This document shows positions 50,245-59,426 of a stretch of DNA of 64,000 nucleotides, one piece after another. Below the pieces are notes generated by a model. It saw only the letters and a list, made by a program, of their open reading frames with translations. It made no database searches and was not told the origin of the DNA. Made by a program: the position numbers and the translations under genes. Within the stretch, counting starts at the first letter, position 1, and every line of letters starts with the position of its first letter. Source of the stretch: Nonomuraea fuscirosea. GTDB taxonomy: Bacteria; Actinomycetota; Actinomycetes; Streptosporangiales; Streptosporangiaceae. The stretch spans positions 236,490 through 300,489 of the forward strand of contig NZ_PVNG01000016.1 in the NCBI RefSeq assembly GCF_003001935.1, in the 5' to 3' direction.

Positions 50245-50256
50245 CGGAAAGATCCG

Positions 50257-50643
50257 TCAGGAGACGGTCAGGACGAACGAGGCGTCGCTCGGATGACCCT
50301 CGGTGTCGAGGCTGCGGACGGAGACGCCGTGCAGGCCCGCGTGGCACCACGGGGACTTCACGGTCACGCTCAGCCAGCGCGGGTCGCCCCACAGGCCCAC
50401 CGGCGTGGCGTGCACCGCCACCGGGCCCTCCAGGTCGACCTCGTGGCCGAGGATGACGCAGTAGAGCCCCTCGCGCACCTGCCAGGCGTGCACGACGTTC
50501 TTGCTGTCACCCACCGGCGAGCCGTCCCGGCCGATCACGATCGACGCCTGGGCGTACGGCGTGTCGGCCAGCGCGGGAGCGACCGGGGCCAGGACCGCGG
50601 CGGCGGTGAGCGCCGCCGCGGCCAGGCGTTTGATGGTGTTCAT
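50257..50643 (-). CDS. Small secreted protein, paralogue A
   Basis: 128 residues with a signal peptide (MNTIKRLAAAALTAAAVLAP, cleavage near ALAD). The mature part has two Cys (YCVILG and WCHAGLHG) likely paired, and a beta-rich pattern ending SFVLTVS. The neighbouring gene encodes a protein of the same length and layout (Cys in YCVEVS and CEGHNTL, end GFDVTIS), so the two arose by duplication. Shared features include YAQA/YARA, KNV and the two Cys. No named family is known to me. Likely co-transcribed with the upstream copy, with a terminator after it. Confidence 0.75.
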   Translation of the reverse strand: MNTIKRLAAAALTAAAVLAPVAPALADTPYAQASIVIGRDGSPVGDSKNVVHAWQVREGLYCVILGHEVDLEGPVAVHATPVGLWGDPRWLSVTVKSPWCHAGLHGVSVRSLDTEGHPSDASFVLTVS

Positions 50644-50673
50644 GTCTGTGTGCCTTTCTGTCCCGGGACCCGG

Positions 50674-51060
50674 TCAGGAGATGGTGACGTCGAAGCCGCC
50701 GTCCGCCAGACGCCCCGTGCTGGTGTCGTAGACGTGGACGGCGAGCGTGTTGTGCCCCTCGCACGTCGGGGACGGGTTCCGGTAGGCGATGTGCGGCAGC
50801 CGCCGCGCGTCACGCGGGGTGATCTGGATCAGCGCGCCCGTGACGTCCACCTTGTGGGAGACCTCGACGCAGTAGCGGCCGGTGGCGACCCGCTCGGAGG
50901 AGATGACGTTCTTGTAGTTGTTCAGTCCACCGTCGGCGTCGACGATCGCGCCGGCCCTCGCGTACGGCGCGTAGATGTCGGCGTGCGCGACGGATCCGGC
51001 GGCCAGGAAACAGCTCGCGGCGGCCAGGACGAGACCGCCGGCCAGGGAATGACGCAGCAT
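50674..51060 (-). CDS. Small secreted protein, paralogue B
   Basis: 128 residues; signal peptide of about 28 residues ending VAHAD. Mature part of about 100 residues with IYAPYARAGAIVDADGG, KNVISSERVATGRYCVEVSHKVDV and PTCEGHNTLAVHVYD. It matches paralogue A in length, Cys spacing and the KNV...YCV pattern. 30 bases separate the two genes. Exported; role unknown. Promoter is in the 177-base spacer upstream. Confidence 0.75.
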   Translation of the reverse strand: MLRHSLAGGLVLAAASCFLAAGSVAHADIYAPYARAGAIVDADGGLNNYKNVISSERVATGRYCVEVSHKVDVTGALIQITPRDARRLPHIAYRNPSPTCEGHNTLAVHVYDTSTGRLADGGFDVTIS

Positions 51061-51156
51061 GGATTACCCCCTTTGGTACACCCGCAGAAGAGATCTGCAG
51101 CGGCACGCTAAGCCAGGGGAGGCGGCGGCGCCACGAACCACCCCGCGTCATGACGT

Positions 51157-51170
51157 TCAAGGAATCTTGA
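51157..51170. promoter_or_regulatory. Small inverted repeat in the spacer before the secreted pair
   Basis: TCAAG-GAAT-CTTGA has perfect 5-base arms and lies about 97 bases before the secreted pair and 68 after the MFS stop. Could be an operator for the pair; short enough to be chance. Confidence 0.35.
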
Positions 51171-51237
51171 CCGCGTCGGGCCGACGTCCGCGCTGGTCAA
51201 GGCGGCATGATGGTGCCCGCGCGCGAGCTTTGAGGGG

Positions 51238-52671
51238 TCAGTGCTGTCCGACGGCGGAGACGGGCACGGCCGCCGAGTCGGGATCGCGCCGCCCCGGCAG
51301 CGCCAGGGTGATCGCCGCGGCCGCGAGCGCGGCCCCGCACCCGATCAGCATGCCGGTACGGAACCCCGCCTCCGACGGCAGCGCCCGGCCGCCGAAGTCG
51401 ATGGTCAGCTGCGACAGGACCAGCCCGACCACCGCCGCCGACACGGTGGTGCCGATGGAGCGCATGAGCGTGTTGAAGCTGTTGGCCGCGCCGGTCTCCG
51501 AGCGGGGCACCGCGCCCATGATGAGGGCGGGCATCGAGCCGTAGGCGAACCCGATGCCGACGGCGCACAGGCAGGTGACGATCAGCAGGCCCCACGGGCT
51601 GCCGAGCAGGAGCATGGAGGAGCCGTACCCGAGGGCCATGACGAGGCTGCCGACGATCAGCGTCACCTTGGGGCCGCGGGCGGCCGACAGGCGGGCGCCG
51701 ACCGGTGAGACGATCATCATCATCAGCCCCGACGGCGCCATCCACAGACCGGAGGCCAGCATCGACTGGCCCAGGCCGTAGCCGGTGGCCTCGGGCAGCT
51801 GCAGGATCTGGATCACGATGAGCGACTGGGCGTACATCGAGAAGCCGACCACGATCGAGGCCACGTTGGTCAGCAGGACCTGGGGCCGGGCGGTGACCCG
51901 CAGGTCGACCAGGGGGTCGCGGACGCGCAGCTCCCACCAGCCCCACACCGGCAGGACGATCGCCGCCGCGGCCAGCAGACCGAGGGTGGTGCCGCTGCCC
52001 CAGCCCCAGTCGGCTCCCTTGGAGACGCCGAGCAGCAGGCAGATCAGGCCCGCGCCGAGTCCCAGCGCGCCCACCAGGTCGATGCGGCCGCGCGCTCCGG
52101 CGGGCGTGGGCGGCACCAGCAGCCGGATGAGGACGCCGACCGCGAGGCTCAGCACGGCCGTGGCCCAGAACAGCGCCCGCCAGCTGGCGTACTCGGCGAC
52201 CGCGGCGGCCACCGGCAGGCCGAGCGCGCCGCCGATGCCCATGGACGAGCTCATGAGCGCGATGGCCGGGCCGAGCCGGTCGGGCGGCAGCACGTCGCGC
52301 AGGGCGCTGATGCCCAGCGGGATCATCCCCATGCCCATGCCCTGCAGGCCACGGCCGATGATCATCGGGGTGAGGGAGCCGGCCAGCGCGCAGACGACGC
52401 AGCCGAGGACGAGCGGGACCGTGCAGACGAGCATCATGCGGCGCTTGCCGTACAGGTCGCCCAGCCGCCCCATCACCGGCGTCGTGACCGCTCCGGCCAG
52501 CAGTGTGGCCGTGACCACCCAGGAGGCGTTCGACGCCGAGGTGCCGAGGAGCACCGGCAGCTCGCCGATCAGGGGCACGACCAGGGTCTGGGTGAGAGAG
52601 GCGACGATGCCGGCCACCGCCATCACGGTGACGATGCCTTGGGGGCGGCCCCCGGAACCGGGCTCGGCCAC
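51238..52671 (-). CDS. MFS multidrug-type transporter
   Basis: 477 residues with about fourteen spans (DHA2 type). Motif A is GRLGDLYGKRRMM after helix 2; helix 4 has GRGLQGMGMGMIPLG and helix 5 GIGGALGLPVAAAV with the antiporter motif C-like G/P pattern. It probably exports a drug or metabolite by proton antiport. The GTG start at 52671 is preceded by GGGGGA. Divergent from a P450-TetR operon over two different palindromes, so it may pump a product or inducer of that P450. Confidence 0.88.
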   Translation of the reverse strand: MAEPGSGGRPQGIVTVMAVAGIVASLTQTLVVPLIGELPVLLGTSASNASWVVTATLLAGAVTTPVMGRLGDLYGKRRMMLVCTVPLVLGCVVCALAGSLTPMIIGRGLQGMGMGMIPLGISALRDVLPPDRLGPAIALMSSSMGIGGALGLPVAAAVAEYASWRALFWATAVLSLAVGVLIRLLVPPTPAGARGRIDLVGALGLGAGLICLLLGVSKGADWGWGSGTTLGLLAAAAIVLPVWGWWELRVRDPLVDLRVTARPQVLLTNVASIVVGFSMYAQSLIVIQILQLPEATGYGLGQSMLASGLWMAPSGLMMMIVSPVGARLSAARGPKVTLIVGSLVMALGYGSSMLLLGSPWGLLIVTCLCAVGIGFAYGSMPALIMGAVPRSETGAANSFNTLMRSIGTTVSAAVVGLVLSQLTIDFGGRALPSEAGFRTGMLIGCGAALAAAAITLALPGRRDPDSAAVPVSAVGQH

Positions 52672-52704
52672 GCGATTCCCCCTTCTGTGATCGACGCGAG
52701 AGCG

Positions 52705-52739
52705 GTGTGCACTCTACACATCGAGTGTTTCATGCACAC
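52705..52739. promoter_or_regulatory. Inverted repeat near the MFS start
   Basis: GTGTGCA (52705-52711) and TGCACAC (52733-52739) form outer arms, and CACTC (52710-52714) with GAGTG (52723-52727) form inner arms. This lies 34 bases before the MFS gene in the 183-base divergent spacer. Confidence 0.5.
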
Positions 52740-52805
52740 ATCGGGAGACTCGTACCCCGCCTGCCTGCTTCGGGAAGGTGGAATCCACCGGGGCTCTGGT
52801 CTAAC

Positions 52806-52821
52806 TAAGGCGATCGCCTTA
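52806..52821. promoter_or_regulatory. 16-bp perfect palindrome before the P450-TetR operon
   Basis: TAAGGCGATCGCCTTA is perfectly symmetric and lies 34 bases before the P450 start in an AT-richer patch. The natural ligand is the TetR encoded two genes downstream. Confidence 0.7.
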
Positions 52822-52854
52822 AAGTTGATCGGAATGTCAACGATGGAGGGGCCG

Positions 52855-54063
52855 ATGAGCGACAGCCTGCCGAACTACCCGTTCGACCGATCCGCCACCC
52901 TGGAGCCGCCGCACGAGTGGGCCGAGCTGCAGGCCGGCTGCCCCGTGGCGCACGTGCGGCTGCCCAGCGGCGACACCGCCCGGCTGCTCACCCGCTACGA
53001 CGACGTGCGTACCGTGCTCACCGACTCGCGCTTCCGCCGCGGCGGCGGGGACGCCGCGCGCGTGTCCACCACGAAGGACGGCGGCATCTTCGCCCGGGCC
53101 GGCGAGGGCACGGACATGCGGGAGGGGGAGGGGCACATGCGCTGGCGGCGGCTGCTGAGCCGCTCCTTCACCATCAAGCGGATGGAGGCCTGGCGGCCCC
53201 GCGTGCAGGCCATGGCCGACGAACTCGTGGACGAGCTGGTCAAGTGGGGCTCCCCGGCCAACCTGTCGGCCGGGCTCGGGCTGCCCCTGCCGGTACGGGT
53301 CATCTGCGCGCTGGTCGGCGCGCCGAGCGCGGACCAGGACAAGTTCGCCCGCTGGTCGCAGGTCATGCTCACGCTGACCCGCTACAGCCAGGCCGAGGTG
53401 GAGGAGGCCTACCGGGAGTTCGACGCCTACGTCTCCGCCCTCGTCGACGAAAGGCGCGCCGACCCGGGCGACGACCTGCTCAGCGAGCTCACCCAGATCT
53501 CCGACAGCGAGGACGGGCGGCTCAGCCACCAGGAGCTCATCGCCACGGTACGCGCCCTGCTGCTGGCCGGCCACGAGACCACCTCCAACATGATCGCCGT
53601 CATGGCGGCGATGCTCCTGTCGGAGCGTGAGCGCTACCAGGCGGTCATCGACGACCCGGAGCTGATCCAGGGCACCGTGGAGGAGGTCCTGCGGCTGGAC
53701 ACCACGCTCAGCGTCATCGGCTTCCCCCGCGTCGCCACCGAGGACGCCGACCTGGACGGATCCGTGGTGCCGGCCGGAGCGACCGTCATCCCGTGCCGCC
53801 CGGCCGCCAACCGCGACCCGCGCAGGTTCGACGAGCCCGAGCGGTTCGACCCGCGCCGGGCCAACGCCGCCCAGCATCTGAGCTTCGGCGCGGGCGCCCA
53901 CTACTGCCTCGGCCAGCCGCTGGCCCGCCTGGAGCTGCAGGTGGTGCTCGGCACGCTCGTCCGCAGGCTGCCCACGCTGCGGCTGCGCGACGGCGTGGAG
54001 GACCTGCGGCTGCGCAAGGGGCTGCTGTCCGGCGGGCTCGAGGACGTGTGGGTCACCTGGTGA
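52855..54063 (+). CDS. Cytochrome P450 paired with TetR
   Basis: 402 residues. I-helix LLLAGHETTSN (canonical), K-helix EEVLRL, heme loop FGAGAHYCLGQPLA with Cys near 351. The N-terminus (LPNYPFDRSATLEPPHEWAEL) and GEGHMRWRRLLSRSF resemble the CYP105/CYP107-like P450s. The ATG at 52855 has GGAGG before it. Its stop overlaps the GTG start of the TetR gene. An MFS pump is divergent. Together these form a P450, repressor and efflux unit, probably for detoxifying or tailoring one compound. No ferredoxin adjacent. Confidence 0.92.
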   Translation: MSDSLPNYPFDRSATLEPPHEWAELQAGCPVAHVRLPSGDTARLLTRYDDVRTVLTDSRFRRGGGDAARVSTTKDGGIFARAGEGTDMREGEGHMRWRRLLSRSFTIKRMEAWRPRVQAMADELVDELVKWGSPANLSAGLGLPLPVRVICALVGAPSADQDKFARWSQVMLTLTRYSQAEVEEAYREFDAYVSALVDERRADPGDDLLSELTQISDSEDGRLSHQELIATVRALLLAGHETTSNMIAVMAAMLLSERERYQAVIDDPELIQGTVEEVLRLDTTLSVIGFPRVATEDADLDGSVVPAGATVIPCRPAANRDPRRFDEPERFDPRRANAAQHLSFGAGAHYCLGQPLARLELQVVLGTLVRRLPTLRLRDGVEDLRLRKGLLSGGLEDVWVTW

Positions 54064-54713
54064 CCTCCGCGCCGGCGTCGGCCCGCTCCGCCCTGGTCAG
54101 ACACGTGATCATGCGTACGGCCGAGCGCCTGTACGCCACCCACGGCCTGGCCGAGGTCTCCCTGCGCCAGATCGGGCAGGCCGCGGGGCAGCGGAACAAG
54201 TCGGCGGTGCAGTACCACTTCTCCGGCCGCGACGACCTGATCAAGGCGATCCTGGCCGAGCACGCCGAGGCGATCGAGCGGCACCGGCTCGCCCTGGCGG
54301 CGCGCCGGGGCGAGCCGGGGCCGCGCGACCGGGTCGGCCACATCGTGCTGCCCCGCATCGAGCACCACATCGAGCTGGGCACCCCCTCCTGGTACGGCCG
54401 CTTCCTCGCGCAGGTCACGGTCGAGCCGGCGCTGCGCGAGTACGCCGTGCGGGCGCACCTGAACACGGCCTCGCTGCGCCGCCTGCACGACGCCGGCCAC
54501 CCGGGCAGCGCCCGGTCGAAGGACATGACCCGGCAGCTCATCGTGCACATGTCGGCCGAGCTGGAGACGGAGCTGGCCCGGGAGCAACCGCCCGCCCCGG
54601 TCGCCGCGGCGGCGTGGCGGCGGCTCGGCGCGGACCTGGTCACGGCCGTCACCGGCCTCACCATGGCCCTCGGCACCCTGGGCGGCACCGCTCAGGACGG
54701 ACCTCGCGGGTAG
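54060..54713 (+). CDS. TetR-family regulator downstream of P450
   Basis: 217 residues. HTH: MRTAERLYATHGLAEVSL, RQIGQAAGQRNKSAVQYHFSG (about 17-60). It belongs to the group whose HTH ends with SAVQYHF. GTG at 54060 overlaps the P450 TGA, so coupling is likely; an internal ATG 17 codons later is less likely because the first helix would be lost. It probably binds the palindrome at 52806 and controls the P450, itself and perhaps the divergent MFS gene. Its 3' end overlaps the convergent PHP gene by 22 bases. Confidence 0.85.
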   Translation: MTSAPASARSALVRHVIMRTAERLYATHGLAEVSLRQIGQAAGQRNKSAVQYHFSGRDDLIKAILAEHAEAIERHRLALAARRGEPGPRDRVGHIVLPRIEHHIELGTPSWYGRFLAQVTVEPALREYAVRAHLNTASLRRLHDAGHPGSARSKDMTRQLIVHMSAELETELAREQPPAPVAAAAWRRLGADLVTAVTGLTMALGTLGGTAQDGPRG

Positions 54714-55363
54714 CGGGGCGCGTGCGGGCGGTACTCGCCGTGCCGCACCGCCTCGCGCAGGGCCGTCAGGAAGGAGTCCGGTCCGTCGAAGTCGGGCATC
54801 TCCAGGTACGCGGCCCCGATCCCGTCCGGGTCGTGCGCGTCCGAGCCCACCGTGCCGGGCAGCCCGTACGCCAGCGCCGTCCGCAGCGCGGCCCGGTTGT
54901 GCTCCTGGTCGGCGACCTTGGCGTTGAACACCTCGACCGCGTCGATCAGCCCGGCCGCGCACAGCTCGACCAGCTCGGCACCGACGCCCGAGCGCTGCGG
55001 GTCGTACGGGTGCGGCGCGCACACGATCCCGCCCTGCGCGCGGATCCGCCGCACCACCTCGCGGGCCGCCAGCACGTACGGGACCCGCTCGGTCAGGAAC
55101 AGCCCGATCAGCTCCCCCGAGCCGGTGCGGATCTCCTCACCGGGCACCACCCGGGCCCCGATCTCCCCGGACAGCCGCTCCGCCGTCCCCGCGAGCTGGT
55201 TGTGCTCGGTGAGACAGACGACGTCGATCCGGTGGGTCGCGACCCGCTCGGCGAGCTGGGCGATCGTGGTGACGGCGTCGCCGGACGCGACGGTGTGCAC
55301 GTGACAGTCGACCCGCACCCAGCCGGGGCGCACGTCCCGCGAGGTGTCGGGAGGAAGGATCAC
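54692..55363 (-). CDS. PHP-domain metal-dependent phosphoesterase
   Basis: 223 residues. Metal sites are DCHVHTVAS near residue 20, LTEHNQ, the His in CAPHPYDPQ and SDAHD near the end. PHP enzymes hydrolyse phosphoesters; members of this size act on nucleotides or histidinol phosphate, or are unknown. The GTG at 55363 overlaps the stop of the MFS gene (GTGA), making this the last gene of an ALDH-ADH-MFS-PHP operon, which is an unusual place for it. It overlaps the convergent TetR by 22 bases. Confidence 0.8.
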   Translation of the reverse strand: MILPPDTSRDVRPGWVRVDCHVHTVASGDAVTTIAQLAERVATHRIDVVCLTEHNQLAGTAERLSGEIGARVVPGEEIRTGSGELIGLFLTERVPYVLAAREVVRRIRAQGGIVCAPHPYDPQRSGVGAELVELCAAGLIDAVEVFNAKVADQEHNRAALRTALAYGLPGTVGSDAHDPDGIGAAYLEMPDFDGPDSFLTALREAVRHGEYRPHAPRYPRGPS

Positions 55364-56889
55364 GAGGCGGGCCCGCCGCTCGGCCGCACCGGTTCCGGAC
55401 GGCGGCCGGGCTGGCGGCGGCTGAACAGGGAGGCGAGCACGGCGAGCACGGAGACGGCGGTCAGCACCCCCAGCGCGATCCGGTAGCCGGTGACGAGGTG
55501 GGCCACGTCGCCGGGGGAGACGTGCGACAGGGTGCCGGCGAAGACCGCGGGCCGCAGGGCGGCCGGCAGCGGGCCGGTCACGAGCGACAGGGCCAGCGCC
55601 GTGCTGACCACGACGCCGGTGTTCTGCACCATGAGCCGCATCGCGTTGACGATGCCGACCCGGTGCGCGGGCAGCCGGTCCAGCAGGGAGGTGGCGGTGG
55701 CGGGCATGAACATCCCCGCCCCGGCCCCGACCAGCACCATCCCCAGGCAGATCACCGCGTAACCGGCGTCGGCCGAGACGAACGACAGCAGCACCAGGAG
55801 CCCGGCCGTGCCGACGACGTTCCCGAGCAGGGCCGTCATCCGCGCGCCGAGCCACCCGTGCAGCGGCCCCGCGCACATCGAGGCGACCGTCATCGCGACG
55901 GACAGCGGCAGCACCTTCAGCCCGGCCGACACCGGATCCTCGCCGTGCACCGCCTGGTAGAACAGCGCGATCAGCAGCACGACCGCCATCCGGCCGACCG
56001 TGCTGAGGAACGAGGCCAGCAGGTCGAGCGCGAACACCCGGTCGGCGAACAGCCGCACGTCCACCACCGGATGACGGCTGCGCCGCTCGACCAGCACGAA
56101 CACCGGGACGAGCACGGCGAACAGTACGATCCCGCCCAGCACCACCGGATCCGTCCAGCCGAGGTCGGCCGCCTGCGACAGCCCGAACAGCAGCCCGCCC
56201 AGCGACACCAGCACCAGCAGGTTGCCCGGCACGTCGATGCCGCGCTCCCCGGTGGCGGCCTCGGTGCGGCGCAGTGTGACCGCGCCCCAGACCAGGCAGA
56301 GCACGCCGAGGGGCACGTTGTACCAGAACACCCATTCCCAGCCGAACCGGTGCGTCAGGAACCCGCCCAGCGTGGGCCCCGCGAGCTGGGCGACCGAGAA
56401 GGAGGCGATGTAGATCCCCATGCCGCGGCCGAGGTGGCGGCGCGGGAAGGCGTCGGTGAGCAGCGCGGCGCTGTTGGTCAGCAACATCGCGCCGCCGGCC
56501 GCCTGCACCACCCGCAGCCCGACGACGTACCAGTCGGTCGGCGCGAAGCCCAGCAGCAGGCTGGCGCCGGTGTAGACGGCCAGGCCCCACAGATACAGCG
56601 AACGCCGGCCGAACATGTCCGCCAGCCGGCCGAACACCACCATGAGCACGGTGTTGGCCAGCATGAACGACAGCAGGATCCAGCTCGCGGCGGCGGCGCT
56701 CGAATCGAAGTGCCGCACGACCTCGGGCAGCGCCACGTTCAGCGAGCTACTGCCGAGGGCGGTGACGATGCTGGCCAGGCCGACCACCGACAGCACCCGC
56801 CACGCGTAGCGCAGCCGCGCCCGCTCGTCCTGCTCGGCGGGAGGGCTGGGGCGGGCCCCCGAGGTCGGTGCGGGTGTGGGTCGTGGCAT
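55360..56889 (-). CDS. MFS transporter (DHA2 family)
   Basis: 509 residues with fourteen predicted spans. Helix 1 ends LNVALPEVVRHFD, motif A is GRLADMFGRRSLY, and AQLAGPTLGGFLTHRFGWEWVFWYNVPLG is the EmrB-like loop (given in parts). The N- and C-termini are polar and Pro-rich. Two bases separate it from the upstream ADH gene, so it belongs to the same operon. Export of the aldehyde, acid or related product is a likely job. Confidence 0.9.
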   Translation of the reverse strand: MPRPTPAPTSGARPSPPAEQDERARLRYAWRVLSVVGLASIVTALGSSSLNVALPEVVRHFDSSAAAASWILLSFMLANTVLMVVFGRLADMFGRRSLYLWGLAVYTGASLLLGFAPTDWYVVGLRVVQAAGGAMLLTNSAALLTDAFPRRHLGRGMGIYIASFSVAQLAGPTLGGFLTHRFGWEWVFWYNVPLGVLCLVWGAVTLRRTEAATGERGIDVPGNLLVLVSLGGLLFGLSQAADLGWTDPVVLGGIVLFAVLVPVFVLVERRSRHPVVDVRLFADRVFALDLLASFLSTVGRMAVVLLIALFYQAVHGEDPVSAGLKVLPLSVAMTVASMCAGPLHGWLGARMTALLGNVVGTAGLLVLLSFVSADAGYAVICLGMVLVGAGAGMFMPATATSLLDRLPAHRVGIVNAMRLMVQNTGVVVSTALALSLVTGPLPAALRPAVFAGTLSHVSPGDVAHLVTGYRIALGVLTAVSVLAVLASLFSRRQPGRRPEPVRPSGGPAS

Positions 56890-56891
56890 CG

Positions 56892-57962
56892 TCAGAACGT
56901 GACCAGGGAGCGGATCACGTCGCCCGATCCCATGGCCGTGAACGCCTCACCCACGTCGTCCAGCGTGATGCGCCTGCTGATCAGCCCGTCCAGGTCGAGC
57001 CGCCCGGCCCGCCACAGCCGCAGCAGCCGCCCGAAGTCCGTGCGCACGTCGCCGGAGCCGTACAGGCAGCCGAGCAGCCGCCGCTCGGTGGCGAACAGCT
57101 CGGCGGCGCTGAACGACACCATGTCGTCGGCGCTGCCGGCGCCGACCACGACGGTGGTGCCGCCGCGGCGGGTGGCCCGCCACGCCTGCCTGATGGTCTG
57201 CGAACGGCCCACGACCTCGAAGGCGTAGTCGAAGCCCCGCCCCTCGGTCAACTCCTCGGCCACCTCGTCCAGTTCGTCCGGCGTGGCCGTGTGCGTGGCG
57301 CCGAACCCGCGCGCCACCTCCAGCTTCTCCGGCACGCGGTCCACGGCCAGCACGGGGGCGGCCGCGGCCAGGGCGGCGCCCTGCAGCACGTTGATCCCGA
57401 CGCCGCCGCAGCCGATCACCAGGACCGACGAGCCGGGCCGGACCCGGGCGGTGTTGACCACGGCGCCCACGCCGGTGAGCACCGCGCAGCCGACCACCGC
57501 CGCCACGTCGAACGGCACGTCGTCCGGGATCGGGATCGCCGCCCGCGCGTCGACCACGCACTCCTCGGCGAAGCAGCCCACGCCGAGCGCGGCGTGCGCG
57601 GGCTCGGCGCCGAGCCGCAGCGCGGGCGGCCCGGAGGGGCGGACGCTGACGCACAGGTTCGGCTGGCCGCCCAGGCACAGGTGGCAGGCGCCGCAGGGCG
57701 GGATCCAGGACAGGATCACGTGCGTGCCGACCGGCGGGCCCGTCACGCCCGGCCCGAGCTCGACCACCTCGCCCGCGCCCTCGTGGCCGGGCACGAGGGG
57801 CAGGCGCGCGGGCAGCCTGCCCTCGCACATGGACAGGTCGGAGTGACAGACTCCGGCCGCCCGCAGCCGTACCCGCACCTCCCCGGCCCCCGGCGGCCGC
57901 AGCGTCAGCTCGTCGCTGACCTCGACCGGTTTGCCCGCCTCGCGCAGGACGACGCCTCGCAT
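56892..57962 (-). CDS. Zinc-dependent alcohol dehydrogenase
   Basis: 356 residues. Catalytic zinc ligands: Cys in GVCHSD (about 38), GHEGAG (His 59-Glu 60) and a later Cys; the structural zinc loop is CGACHLCLGGQPNLC (four Cys). Rossmann loop GCGGVGINVLQGA. It follows the class III/MDR group near NDMA- or mycothiol-dependent enzymes by the end VTGPPVGTHV and GLIS. Oxidises an alcohol to an aldehyde with NAD. Between ALDH (17 bases upstream) and MFS (2 bases downstream) in one operon. Confidence 0.9.
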   Translation of the reverse strand: MRGVVLREAGKPVEVSDELTLRPPGAGEVRVRLRAAGVCHSDLSMCEGRLPARLPLVPGHEGAGEVVELGPGVTGPPVGTHVILSWIPPCGACHLCLGGQPNLCVSVRPSGPPALRLGAEPAHAALGVGCFAEECVVDARAAIPIPDDVPFDVAAVVGCAVLTGVGAVVNTARVRPGSSVLVIGCGGVGINVLQGAALAAAAPVLAVDRVPEKLEVARGFGATHTATPDELDEVAEELTEGRGFDYAFEVVGRSQTIRQAWRATRRGGTTVVVGAGSADDMVSFSAAELFATERRLLGCLYGSGDVRTDFGRLLRLWRAGRLDLDGLISRRITLDDVGEAFTAMGSGDVIRSLVTF

Positions 57963-57979
57963 GTGATCTCCCCCGGGAT

Positions 57980-59401
57980 TCAGAACTGCACGGACGTGGT
58001 GGTGAGGAACTCCTCCAGCCCGAAGCGGCCGTACTCGCGGCCGTACCCCGACTGCTTGAAGCCGCCGAAGGGGGCCAGGCCGTTGTGCGCGCCGTCGTTG
58101 ATCCGGATCTGCCCGGCCCGCAGGCGCCTGGCCACCCGGCGGGCGCGTTCCGGGTCGGCGGAGCGCACGCCGGCCGCCAGCCCGTACGCGGTCCCGTCGG
58201 CGATCCGGACCGCGTCGTCCTCCCCGTCGTAGGGCAGCACGACCAGGACCGGCCCGAAGATCTCCTCCTGGGCGATCCGCGATTCGGGCGTGACGCCGCT
58301 CACCACGGTCGGCCGCACGTAGTAGCCGCGCTCCAGCCCCTCGGGGGCGTCCGGCCCGCCGGTCACGACCGTCGCGCCGGCCGCGGCCGCCGCCCGCAGA
58401 TGATCGCGTACGCGCTCCCGCTGTACCGCCGACACCAGCGGCCCGAGCCGCGTGGCCGGGTCGCGGGGATCGCCCGTCGTGTACGTCCGCGCCTCCTCGG
58501 CCGCGATCAGCTCCGCCTGGGCCAGCCGCTCACGCGGGACCAGCAGCCGGGTCAGCGCCGAGCAGGTCTGGCCCGAGTTGAGGTAGCAGGCGCCGACGCC
58601 CTTGCGTACCGCGTCCTCGAAGGCGGCGTCGTCGAGGTCGTCGAGCAGCACGTTCGGCGACTTGCCGCCCAGCTCCAGGGCGGTGCGCTTCACCCCGGCG
58701 GCGGCCAGCTCGACGACCCGCCGCCCGGCGCGGGTGGAGCCGGTGAAGGAGATCATGTCCACCAGCGGATGCCCGGCCAGCGCCTCCCCGGCCTCGGGTC
58801 CCGTGCCCGAGACCAGGTTGAACACGCCCGGCGGGAACCCCGCCTCGTGCATCACGTCGGCCAGCACGAACGCGTTGAGCGGCGTCACCTCGCTCGGCTT
58901 GAGCACCACCGTGCAGCCCGCGGTGAGCGCGGGGGCGACCTTGGCCGCGATCTGGTGCAGCGGATAGTTCCACGGCGTGATCGCGCCGACCACGCCGATC
59001 GGGTCCCGGTAGACCACCGAGTCGCCGAGCCGTTCCTCGAACTCCAGCCCGGCCGCGATGTCCGGCATGGAGGCGAACGTGCGGACCGGCGCGCCCACCT
59101 GGATGGGCCGGGTCAGCCGGAGCGGCATGCCCAGCTCGTCCACGATCATCTCGGTCAGCTCGTCCGTGCGGTCCCGCAGCGCGTCCGCCACGGCCGCGCA
59201 CAGCGCCGCGCGCTCGGCGGCGGGCCGGGCCGACCACGCGGGCAGCGCGGCGGCCGCCGCCTCCACGGCTCTGGCCACGTCCTTGGCGTCGCCGCGCGGC
59301 ACCTCCGCGAAGGCCTCCTCGGTGGCGGGGTTCACCACCGGTATCGCCGCGCCGCCGCCGGCCGGAACCCACTCGCCGTCGACGTAGATCCGATGTGGCA
59401 T
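57980..59401 (-). CDS. Aldehyde dehydrogenase
   Basis: 473 residues. Catalytic Cys in SGQTCSALTR (near 282), general-base Glu in LELGGKSPN (near 248), Asn in ITPWNYPLHQ (near 149), NAD site FTGSTRAGRRV. Oxidises an aldehyde to a carboxylic acid. The ATG at 59401 is preferred over an in-frame start 17 codons upstream because it directly precedes HRIYVDGEW and GAGGTGGG is near. First gene of ALDH-ADH-MFS-PHP, with an AT-rich control site before it. Confidence 0.92.
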   Translation of the reverse strand: MPHRIYVDGEWVPAGGGAAIPVVNPATEEAFAEVPRGDAKDVARAVEAAAAALPAWSARPAAERAALCAAVADALRDRTDELTEMIVDELGMPLRLTRPIQVGAPVRTFASMPDIAAGLEFEERLGDSVVYRDPIGVVGAITPWNYPLHQIAAKVAPALTAGCTVVLKPSEVTPLNAFVLADVMHEAGFPPGVFNLVSGTGPEAGEALAGHPLVDMISFTGSTRAGRRVVELAAAGVKRTALELGGKSPNVLLDDLDDAAFEDAVRKGVGACYLNSGQTCSALTRLLVPRERLAQAELIAAEEARTYTTGDPRDPATRLGPLVSAVQRERVRDHLRAAAAAGATVVTGGPDAPEGLERGYYVRPTVVSGVTPESRIAQEEIFGPVLVVLPYDGEDDAVRIADGTAYGLAAGVRSADPERARRVARRLRAGQIRINDGAHNGLAPFGGFKQSGYGREYGRFGLEEFLTTTSVQF

Positions 59402-59426
59402 GGCCCACCTCAGGTATGAGAGCTTA

